A stretch of 39,249 nt of DNA, from the IMG/VR virus record IMGVR_UViG_3300020463_000046, positions 1 to 39,249 of that record; one strand, given 5' to 3'. Positions 7,237 to 13,268 of the stretch are shown here, piece by piece. Made by a program: the position numbers and the translations under genes. The stretch is from a virus. Every line of letters begins with the position of its first letter. Within the stretch, counting starts at the first letter, position 1. A model generated the notes under the pieces. That model saw only the letters and a program-made list of their open reading frames with translations, searched no databases and was not told the origin of the DNA.

Positions 7237-7533
7237 ATGGGACAATACGCAAATCAACCAGATTTTGGAACAGAAGCTTTTACTGTAACCCCTAATGACA
7301 CAATATCTCCAGCTAATAATCTAGGAGGAGCTGTTATCTATGTTGGGGATATAAGTGGAGGAACTGAATTAAAAGTAATACTAACAGGTGTTGTTGCTCC
7401 AGGTGGTGGTTTTCCTACCGCTGCAGAAGCAATAACATTTAAAGGTTTACAAGCAGGCACATTCATGCCTGTAATTGTAGATTATGTTTTAGCCACAGGC
7501 ACTAGTGTGACTGAACTTATTGGTGTAAAATAA
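7237..7533 (+). CDS. Spike-base-like protein (GTA Rcc01079-type)
   Basis: A 98-residue protein. The sequence follows the pattern of the RCAP_Rcc01079-type spike base family: an opening F.VTPNDTISPA, a central VIYVGDISGGTELKV, then ITFKGLQAGTFMPV, VDYVLATGTSVTELIGV at the C-terminus. In the Rhodobacter gene transfer agent the homologous protein sits at the base of a head spike. The chosen start is the ATG at 7237: an upstream in-frame ATG (7165) lies inside the previous gene and would add 24 unrelated residues. It ends one base before the PKD/BspA-like gene, so the two may together form a head or tail spike. The family match is from memory. Confidence 0.6.
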   Translation: MGQYANQPDFGTEAFTVTPNDTISPANNLGGAVIYVGDISGGTELKVILTGVVAPGGGFPTAAEAITFKGLQAGTFMPVIVDYVLATGTSVTELIGVK

Positions 7534-7534
7534 A

Positions 7535-9010
7535 ATGGCTTTAGGAGGTTCTTTAAACAAAGGAATAGGTATTGGCATTGGGCCAGGAGGTGGAGGTCCA
7601 TCAACCCCACCAACACCCCCTTTTTCGGGTATGATAATTGATGTAGATACTACCATCTTTCAAAGCCAAGGTTCTGGGACAAATCAAATAAGATTACCAT
7701 TTCAACCTAATAGTTTCAATTATAACGGAAACCCTACAGGATTAAATTTAGATATAATAGTAGATTGGGGAGATGGAACTTCTGATACATATAATACTAA
7801 TCCTACAGTAGACTATGAAGTTTCACATACGTATGCTTCTGCTGGTGTATATACTATAAAAATAGATAGTCCTTCTCAGAGTATTCAAGGTTGGAGTTTA
7901 CACGGAGGAACTTCTCAAGTTAATAAATACGATGGTAGAAAACTTATTGATTTAAAGCAATGGGGTTATTTTGATTTTGCAGGAAATATCTTATCGCCTT
8001 CTGGAGCAAATGTGAGTTATCAAGTTGGTTATAATTTTGCACAAGCAGATAATATGATTATATCAGCTACTGATACACCTATAATAAGTGGAGACTCTTT
8101 AAGAGATGTTTTTGCTAGTTATCAAGGACCAAACGGGACTACATTTGAAATAGCTAATTTAAATAATTGGGATGTTAGTAATGTTACTCTGTTTGAGAAT
8201 ATGTTTTCTGTATCTCAAAGTGGTAGCTATACTTCTCCAATAGGTGATGTATCTAACTGGGATATGTCTAATGCTACAGATATAAGCGGTATGTTTAATG
8301 GTTCAGATTTTACAGGTGATGTATCTAATTGGAATACGTCAAATGTTACAGATATGAGGTCTTGTTTTGCAAGCACTCCAGGTAACCCTGATTTAAGTAA
8401 TTGGGATATAAGCAGTGTAACAGGTAGTGGGTTAGACAATTTATTTGGTGATTGTCAAAATTTCACTGGAGGAACCTGGTTAAACAATTGGGTGTTTAAT
8501 GCTGGATTAAATAAATTACAACGTATTTTTAATAACACTAAAATGAATACGCCTTTAAATAATTGGGGTAGTCAAGTGGGTAATGTTAATTCATTCTACG
8601 GACTTTTTCAAAATAACACAGTTTTCAACCAAGATATTAGTAATTGGGATATAAGTGGAACATACAACACAGGTAATGGTCCATACGGGGTTTTAGATAT
8701 GTTTAGTGGCGCTAGCAGCTTTGATCAAGATTTATCAGCATGGGATATGCAGGCTACATCTTGTATTGCTAGATTCATGGGTAATAATTTATCATTTGAT
8801 CCAGAAGTAAGTCCAGCTAAATATGATAATATGTTAGTAGCATTTGGCGCAAGAATACCTTACACTAATGCTAAAAATAGCTCATGGTGTGGTTCTCAAG
8901 TATGGTCATTTGGAAAAAGTAAATATAACTTAAGTAACTCCGCGGCTGTTGCTGGAAGAAACGCTTTAATCTCAGATATGGGTGGAATAGTTGACGGAGG
9001 AGGAATATAA
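7535..9010 (+). CDS. PKD plus BspA-like (DUF285) repeat surface protein
   Basis: A 491-residue protein. It has a Gly/Pro-rich flexible start (1-32), then a PKD-like domain (about 72-118: VDWGDGTSD, then SHTYASAGVYTIKI), then BspA/DUF285-type repeats between about 208 and 425 (NWDVSNVTLFENMF, NWDMSNATDISGMF, NWNTSNVTDMRSCF, NWDISSVTGSG, NWDISGTYN, AWDMQATSC). BspA-type repeats are found in surface adhesins of Bacteroidetes, mollicutes and others. In a phage they are best read as a receptor- or polysaccharide-contacting spike or fibre. There is no signal peptide, which fits a virion protein rather than an exported one. It directly follows the spike-base-like gene. The domain call is firm; receptor binding is inferred. 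Confidence 0.85.
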   Translation: MALGGSLNKGIGIGIGPGGGGPSTPPTPPFSGMIIDVDTTIFQSQGSGTNQIRLPFQPNSFNYNGNPTGLNLDIIVDWGDGTSDTYNTNPTVDYEVSHTYASAGVYTIKIDSPSQSIQGWSLHGGTSQVNKYDGRKLIDLKQWGYFDFAGNILSPSGANVSYQVGYNFAQADNMIISATDTPIISGDSLRDVFASYQGPNGTTFEIANLNNWDVSNVTLFENMFSVSQSGSYTSPIGDVSNWDMSNATDISGMFNGSDFTGDVSNWNTSNVTDMRSCFASTPGNPDLSNWDISSVTGSGLDNLFGDCQNFTGGTWLNNWVFNAGLNKLQRIFNNTKMNTPLNNWGSQVGNVNSFYGLFQNNTVFNQDISNWDISGTYNTGNGPYGVLDMFSGASSFDQDLSAWDMQATSCIARFMGNNLSFDPEVSPAKYDNMLVAFGARIPYTNAKNSSWCGSQVWSFGKSKYNLSNSAAVAGRNALISDMGGIVDGGGI

Positions 9011-9014
9011 AATT

Positions 9015-9245
9015 ATGAGCATTATAAAATATACAATTAAAAACACATCAAACGACATCATATACTGGTTGTGTTTTGATGACAATGGAGATCCTCAAAT
9101 ATTTGGAAGAGTAGGACCTGGTCAAACTTTTGATACAAAATATGAAGATGTAGAAGAGTATTTAGATTATGATGTTTTTAGAGAAAGACTAGTAGAATTA
9201 AATATAGTACCAGAAGGTGCTGATATAGAACCATTAATAAAATAA
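9015..9245 (+). CDS. Small acidic hypothetical protein
   Basis: A 76-residue acidic protein (SIIKYTIKNTSNDIIYWLCF at the start, then PGQTFDTKYEDVEEYL). The ATG at 9015 is preferred over the in-frame one at 8991: it follows the A/T leader TATAAAATT and avoids overlap with the previous gene. The pattern of a short beta-rich N-terminus and an acidic C-terminus gives no clear family. It may be a chaperone or accessory for the preceding spike gene, from position only. Confidence 0.4.
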   Translation: MSIIKYTIKNTSNDIIYWLCFDDNGDPQIFGRVGPGQTFDTKYEDVEEYLDYDVFRERLVELNIVPEGADIEPLIK

Positions 9246-9247
9246 TC

Positions 9248-9607
9248 ATGGCAGTAAACGAACAAGGACATGCTGGAAAATATTCTGGTAATTCAAGACA
9301 CTCATATAATCACGCACACACAAGAGTGACAGCGGGTAACTATAGAGCAACTAAAAGAGATGATGAAGAGCATATGGAATATCTTAAAAGAGATGTACTG
9401 TATGATGATCATCACGGACATAGCGACGAAAAAATGACGGCTGATGAAAAGCATATTTCAAAACTAGCTGGAGATCTTAAATACGATGAAAAACATCACG
9501 GGCCAGGTAAACACCATGGGCCTGGAGATTTTAAGGGAGGTTTTCATAAAGTTCAACACGCTAGAGGAGAAGCTCATCAAGGACCAAGTAAACATCATGT
9601 AAAATAA
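9248..9607 (+). CDS. Histidine-rich small protein
   Basis: A 119-residue, highly charged protein with about 20 histidines. It includes a tandem KHHGPG repeat (KHHGPGKHHGPG, near residues 85-96) and a HHVK end. The middle is Asp/Glu/Lys-rich (DDEEHMEYLKRDVLYDDHHG). Such sequences often bind divalent metals, but phage virion proteins with His-rich tails are also known and no enzyme motif is visible. It starts two bases after the previous stop. No secretion signal is seen. Metal binding is plausible but unproven. Confidence 0.4.
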   Translation: MAVNEQGHAGKYSGNSRHSYNHAHTRVTAGNYRATKRDDEEHMEYLKRDVLYDDHHGHSDEKMTADEKHISKLAGDLKYDEKHHGPGKHHGPGDFKGGFHKVQHARGEAHQGPSKHHVK

Positions 9608-9667
9608 AACAGAGAAAACTGTAATAAATCAAAACAAATAAAAACTAACAATTAAAAATCAAAAATT

Positions 9668-10012
9668 ATGGCAGCAAGTTTTATTGCATTCGAAGTAGTA
9701 AACTCAGTAGGTGGAGACTTCGATAACGGAGAGTGTTTAATTAATAAAGATAATATTTTATCTGTTCAACAAACAGCAGATCAGACGCTAGTAATATATA
9801 CAGCATCTCCATCACCAAACGACGAAATAACAGTCACTGTATCAACAACTGAAAGTGGAGGAGCAGTGAATCCAGTAATGACTGAAGGTTTAATAACTAA
9901 AGCATTTAATTACGCTTTAACAGCTAATCCAGGTGGAGTAAAAGCTAAAGTTTTCTTAGGAAAAGATGACAATGGCGATCAAATGTATGTTAGAAACGTA
10001 ACCTTTGTATAG
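9668..10012 (+). CDS. Small beta-rich protein, possible decoration protein
   Basis: A 114-residue protein of alternating polar/hydrophobic pattern (FIAFEVVNSVGGDF, ILSVQQTADQTLVIYT, DEITVTVSTTESGG, VKAKVFLGKDDNGDQMYV). This suggests an all-beta fold of the size of phage decoration or fibre-tip proteins. A 60-base A-rich gap without a Shine-Dalgarno precedes it. High Thr/Val content and a short, regular sequence fit a highly expressed structural protein, but no family is recognised. Confidence 0.4.
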   Translation: MAASFIAFEVVNSVGGDFDNGECLINKDNILSVQQTADQTLVIYTASPSPNDEITVTVSTTESGGAVNPVMTEGLITKAFNYALTANPGGVKAKVFLGKDDNGDQMYVRNVTFV

Positions 10013-10022
10013 AAATTAAACA

Positions 10023-10193
10023 ATGAAACCAAAGGGATTAGGAGATAGTATAGCAAATTTTACTAAAAAAACAGGTATTAAGCACGTTGTAGATATTGTT
10101 TCTGACGGGCTTAATATACCCTGTGGTTGTAATAATAGGCAAGAGTGGTTTAATAAAAAATTTCCATATAGAAATGATAACATTAAAAGGTAA
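10023..10193 (+). CDS. Small Cys-containing protein near the lysis genes
   Basis: A 56-residue protein: KGLGDSIANFTKKTGIKHVV at the start, then IPCGCNNRQEW and KKFPYRND. The GLGD...TKxTGI...CGC..R...N..FPY pattern is, as far as I recall, widespread in Bacteroidetes phage and prophage genomes as a short unnamed gene. The CxC may bind a metal. It ends inside the next gene, a 20-base overlap. It starts 11 bases after the previous stop. Confidence 0.6.
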   Translation: MKPKGLGDSIANFTKKTGIKHVVDIVSDGLNIPCGCNNRQEWFNKKFPYRNDNIKR

Positions 10194-10503
10194 TTTTAAA
10201 ATTAAGCCTTTTTATGCAACTAGTGTTACACCAGTTTACGAAAGAGATATGGCAGATGATCCTGCTTTAGGTAGAACTTTAAAAAATGGTGTGATTATAA
10301 TGGATAAGAACTTGTCTCCTGCTATGCGCACTGAAACTCATTCTCACGAAGAGACTCATGTTAATCAAATGAAACACGATGGTTTTTATTGGGACGATAA
10401 TAATATATATTTTAAAGGAAAAAAATATTCAAAAAAACTATTTTTAGAAGGTAAAGGTCCTTGGGAGGGTCCAGCTTATAAAAATGAAATTAAAGCAACA
10501 TAA
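10174..10503 (+). CDS. Small HExxH zinc-metallopeptidase-like protein
   Basis: A 109-residue protein with the zincin signature HEETH at residues 58-62, in the context THSHEETHVNQMKHDG. The histidines would bind zinc and Glu59 would be the catalytic base; this resembles HExxH proteins of the DUF4157 kind. No clear third zinc ligand is visible. The start at 10174 (ATG, 20 bases inside the previous gene) is preferred; an extended reading from 10096 would overlap most of the previous gene and looks like a shadow. It might process a virion protein or act on the host envelope. Peptidase activity is inferred from the motif alone. Confidence 0.6.
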   Translation: MITLKGNFKIKPFYATSVTPVYERDMADDPALGRTLKNGVIIMDKNLSPAMRTETHSHEETHVNQMKHDGFYWDDNNIYFKGKKYSKKLFLEGKGPWEGPAYKNEIKAT

Positions 10504-10517
10504 ATAAACAATTAAAA

Positions 10518-11117
10518 ATGGCAAAAAAAAGCAAAGGCATGGACGGCTTTAGTTATAAAGTTCCTGCTAAAAAATTAGAAAAAATCCAAGATAGTTCTGC
10601 TAAAATGGGATACAGTCAAACTTTTGGTGAAGGAAGAAAATCTCCAGGTAAAATGGGAGACATGACAGCTGCTAAAATGGCACATGGTGCTGACGCAGCA
10701 TCTAAATTCTACGATGGAGGTGGTAAATATATGAATGGCACACCTAAATACGAAGGTGCTTCAAAAGACCCAGTAAGTGGATTTGGTAAAGCATATTCAG
10801 ACGCTAGAGGAAAAGGTGATAAAGAGTTTGATTTTAAAGGTAAGAAATATAGCACTCTTAGTAAAGAAGAAGCTGAAAGAGATCTTAGAGATTCAAATAC
10901 TACTATTTCAGAATTTAAAAATCCTAGCTCAAGAAATCAATTAGACGCGTATGGTGTAGGAGATAAAGGTTATTCTTATTATCCTTTAATGGGTTATGAT
11001 AACAAACAAATATCTTCAAACGTACAAGGTGTTATTGATAGACAAAAGAAAGCTGCTCACGCTTTAGGTAAGCATGACAAAGCTACTAAATTCGAAAACC
11101 CTTTCAAAGGATCATAG
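10518..11117 (+). CDS. Basic, Gly/Lys-rich hypothetical protein
   Basis: A 199-residue hydrophilic protein rich in Lys, Gly, Tyr and Asp, with short motifs such as KSPGKMGDMTAAKMAHGAD and KYMNGTPKYEGASKDP. Its make-up suggests a mostly disordered, nucleic-acid- or virion-associated protein. The leader is AATAAACAATTAAAA. Its stop overlaps the GTG start of the holin by one base. No family was recognised. It may be a small virion protein; nothing indicates a lysis enzyme. Confidence 0.4.
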   Translation: MAKKSKGMDGFSYKVPAKKLEKIQDSSAKMGYSQTFGEGRKSPGKMGDMTAAKMAHGADAASKFYDGGGKYMNGTPKYEGASKDPVSGFGKAYSDARGKGDKEFDFKGKKYSTLSKEEAERDLRDSNTTISEFKNPSSRNQLDAYGVGDKGYSYYPLMGYDNKQISSNVQGVIDRQKKAAHALGKHDKATKFENPFKGS

Positions 11118-11512
11118 TGAAAAAAATATGGGAATGGCTAACTGGTAACGTCATCAAAGAGGTTGGTGACGTTATCGATAAGCTAACTACTACCAAGGAA
11201 GAAAAGTTAGAGGCTCAAAGGCTTATAACTGAAATACTTGAGAAGGCTGATAGAGAAGCTCAAGAGCAAGTAACAGAAAGATGGAAAGCTGATATGTCTT
11301 CAGACAGTAAGTTGTCTAAAAATATAAGACCTATAGTTTTAATATATTTGACTGTTATATTTACCGCTTGTGCTTTTTTTGATGGTAATATAGGTTCATT
11401 TAAAATTGCTGATGAGTACATACCTATATTTCAAACTCTTTTAGTTACAGTGTATGGCGCCTATTTTGTAGGTCGTAGCTGGGAGAAAGCAAAGTCTATG
11501 CAAAAAAAATAA
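11117..11512 (+). CDS. Holin of the GTA_holin_3TM type
   Basis: A 131-residue protein that should permeabilise the inner membrane to release a lysis enzyme. An amphipathic N-terminal region with charged helices (LTTTKEEKLEAQRLITEILEKADREAQ, about 23-49) is followed by ERWKADMSSDSKLSKNIRP, a conserved lead-in for this family. Then come two clear hydrophobic segments: about 71-88 (PIVLIYLTVIFTACAFF) and about 102-121 (IPIFQTLLVTVYGAYFVG), with a basic C-terminus. The start is GTG at 11117, overlapping the preceding stop by one base. No endolysin with a recognisable catalytic motif lies alongside. Confidence 0.75.
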   Translation: MKKIWEWLTGNVIKEVGDVIDKLTTTKEEKLEAQRLITEILEKADREAQEQVTERWKADMSSDSKLSKNIRPIVLIYLTVIFTACAFFDGNIGSFKIADEYIPIFQTLLVTVYGAYFVGRSWEKAKSMQKK

Positions 11513-11532
11513 ATCAAATAAAATCAAATCAA

Positions 11533-11961
11533 ATGAAATATATCTTTTTAACAGCAATGTTAATGTTAAACACATTAGTATTTGCGCAGGACATTAATAT
11601 TAATAACAACAATTCTATAGAGTTTCCTAATACTGAACCAGCTAAATTATTATTAGAAGGAATGTGGGAGGCAAAAGAAACAAGTTATGTTTGTATAATA
11701 ACAGTAAACGAATATAATAGTAAAGTTGAAACAATACATAATGTAAGCTTTGAAGAAGATCTAGTTTTATTAGAAACAATTACAAGTCAAGATGATAATA
11801 AGATTGTTACTAAGTTACACAACAAATTAAATGGTCACAAAGTTACATCTACATACACGTTGGTAGATGATAATACTCTTGAAAGAGTTTTTAAAGGTGA
11901 TTCTAATATGACAGTGTATTACACTAGAAATGATAAAAAATTAAAATACAATAAGAATTAA
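11533..11961 (+). CDS. Exported protein with signal peptide, next to the holin
   Basis: A 142-residue protein with a typical cleavable signal peptide: basic start MKY, hydrophobic core IFLTAMLMLNTLVF, and Ala18-Gln19 as a likely cleavage site (VFA/Q). The mature part is small, acidic and beta-rich (LLLEGMWEAKETSYVCIITV, TYTLVDDNTLERVF), compatible with a lipocalin-like or other small beta-barrel. A leader of AAATC/AAATA repeats precedes it (AATCAAATAAAATCAAATC). No lipobox cysteine is found. A periplasmic role in lysis or superinfection exclusion is inferred only from signal and location. Confidence 0.6.
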   Translation: MKYIFLTAMLMLNTLVFAQDININNNNSIEFPNTEPAKLLLEGMWEAKETSYVCIITVNEYNSKVETIHNVSFEEDLVLLETITSQDDNKIVTKLHNKLNGHKVTSTYTLVDDNTLERVFKGDSNMTVYYTRNDKKLKYNKN

Positions 11962-11971
11962 ATTAAATAAA

Positions 11972-12214
11972 ATGGCTAAATTAAATAAAATCGAAGAAAA
12001 CGAGCTGTCTAAAGTTGTTGAACAACAAGAAAAGCTAAATAATATGCTTGTTAAAATGGGTGTTCTAGAAACTCAAAAACATAGTTTATTACACCAAGTC
12101 GCCACTCTTAATAAAGATATTGACGAAACAAAAAAAGATCTAGAAGGAAAATACGGTCAAGTAAATATTAATTTAGAAGACGGAACGTATACAGACATAG
12201 AAAAAGAAAAGTAA
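11972..12214 (+). CDS. Small coiled-coil protein
   Basis: An 80-residue, highly charged helical protein: residues 5-60 show continuous heptad-like Leu/Met/Val spacing (ELSKVVEQQEKLNNMLVKMG, then HSLLHQVATLNKDIDETKKD). It ends in a short acidic strand-like tail. Comparable small coiled coils act as Rz-like, scaffold or assembly factors, but none of these can be named from the sequence, and there is no signal or membrane segment. It starts 10 bases after the previous stop and ends one base before the next gene. Confidence 0.45.
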   Translation: MAKLNKIEENELSKVVEQQEKLNNMLVKMGVLETQKHSLLHQVATLNKDIDETKKDLEGKYGQVNINLEDGTYTDIEKEK

Positions 12215-12215
12215 A

Positions 12216-12443
12216 ATGGATAACATTATAAGAAAAATCAGTATTGGATCTGATTATAAAAATGATGCCATGCACTATTCTGTTGGACAAGAGGTATATG
12301 GCGGACATACCATATCTCATATATTACTAGAAGATAAGGATTTATCATATAACATTTACATAAAAAAGAGCGATGAAGTGTTGCCTTGGAAAAAATTTAA
12401 TTCCAATATGGCTATATCAATCGAGTATGATCTTAAGTACTAA
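12216..12443 (+). CDS. Small conserved-type hypothetical protein
   Basis: A 75-residue mixed protein (IRKISIGSDYKNDAMHYSVG near the start, then ISHILLEDKDLSYNIYIKK, and ISIEYDLKY at the end). The order of short beta strands is regular, and proteins of this look recur beside packaging genes in marine phage genomes, but no function is known to me. The stop overlaps the ATG of the tandem GroES-like gene by one base (TAATG), so expression is coupled. Confidence 0.45.
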   Translation: MDNIIRKISIGSDYKNDAMHYSVGQEVYGGHTISHILLEDKDLSYNIYIKKSDEVLPWKKFNSNMAISIEYDLKY

Positions 12444-13048
12444 TGAAGAGTGTGTATGATTTTATCGTTAAGCCGATAGGTGAAAGATATGCTAATACAA
12501 AAAAAATAGGCGATAACGAGTTAGTTTTAAATACTAAAGTTGAAAGCTGGAAGTTTGTAAATAGATTTGCCGAGGTAATATCAACGCCTCTTGCAATTGC
12601 AACACCTGTAAAAAAAGGTGATGTTGTTGTAATACATCAAAACATTTTTAGAAGATTTTATAATATGCAGGGTCAACAGGCAGACAGTAGGTCTTATTTT
12701 AAAGATGACTTATATTTTGCTAGTGTAGATCAGGTTTATTTGTATAAAAGGAAAAAACACTGGAAATCTTTGAATGATAGATGTTTTGTAATGCCTATTA
12801 AAAATGAAGACGTTCTAACAAATAAAAAAGAATCAAACAGTATTGGCATATTAAAAATAGGTAATAGTTTCTTAGAAGAGCTAAAAATAACTCCAGGACA
12901 TATAGTTACTTATAAGGCTGGGTCTGAATGGGAGTTTAATATAGACGGAGAACGTTTATATTGTATGAAATCAAATGATATTTTATTAGAACATGGATAT
13001 AAAAAAGACCAAACAGAGTATAATCCAAGCTGGGCAAAAAGCAGTTGA
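12443..13048 (+). CDS. Candidate double GroES-fold (tandem co-chaperonin-like) protein
   Basis: A 201-residue protein that reads as two GroES-like units. Unit 1 (about 5-103): YDFIVKP, ELVLN in the mobile-loop position, FAEVISTP, VKKGDVVVIHQNIFRRF (like VKVGDIVIF), DDLYFASVDQVYLY (like EEVLIMSESDILAI). Unit 2 (about 111-185): NDRCFVMPI (like HDRVIVK), GILKIGN, ITPGHIVTYKAG, then DGERLYCMKSNDILLEH. Unit 2 has no long mobile loop. Two fused GroES domains are known in plant chloroplast Cpn20; here the family call is an inference from alignment by eye. It might aid folding of capsid or terminase proteins together with the GroEL upstream. It overlaps the next gene by 56 bases. The C-terminus YNPSWAKSS is distinct. 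Confidence 0.5.
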   Translation: MKSVYDFIVKPIGERYANTKKIGDNELVLNTKVESWKFVNRFAEVISTPLAIATPVKKGDVVVIHQNIFRRFYNMQGQQADSRSYFKDDLYFASVDQVYLYKRKKHWKSLNDRCFVMPIKNEDVLTNKKESNSIGILKIGNSFLEELKITPGHIVTYKAGSEWEFNIDGERLYCMKSNDILLEHGYKKDQTEYNPSWAKSS

Positions 13049-13268
13049 GGAGTTAATAAAAGTAGCAAAAGAAGCTATTGTAGATTCAGACGATGATATA
13101 TCAGCTGATAGACTTAAAAATGCTGCTGCTACAAAAAAACTAGCTATATTTGACGCGTTTGAAATACTACAACGTATACAGGAAGAAGAAGACATGTTAA
13201 ATGATAAACCTAAAGAAGTTAAAAAAGAAAGAACTTTTAAGGGTTTTGCTGAAGGTAGATCTAAATAA
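12993..13268 (+). CDS. Candidate terminase small subunit
   Basis: A 91-residue, mostly helical protein (IIQAGQKAVEELIKVAKEAI, then AAATKKLAIFDAFEILQRIQ) ending in a basic Lys/Arg tail (KEVKKERTFKGFAEGRSK). Its position directly before TerL, with TAATG overlap of stop and start, and a size and charge pattern like many small terminases, suggest the DNA-recognition subunit of the packaging motor. No helix-turn-helix is distinct. Its first 56 bases overlap the preceding gene in another frame. Confidence 0.5.
   Translation: MDIKKTKQSIIQAGQKAVEELIKVAKEAIVDSDDDISADRLKNAAATKKLAIFDAFEILQRIQEEEDMLNDKPKEVKKERTFKGFAEGRSK

Noticed and set aside
8991-9014. An earlier ATG for the gene at 9015
   Set aside because: It lies within the end of the BspA-like gene; the ATG at 9015 follows the usual AAAATT leader.
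10096-10173. An earlier ATG that would extend the HEETH protein by 26 residues
   Set aside because: The added part overlaps the 56-residue gene almost entirely and looks like a shadow reading; the ATG at 10174 gives a compact protein and a normal 20-base overlap.
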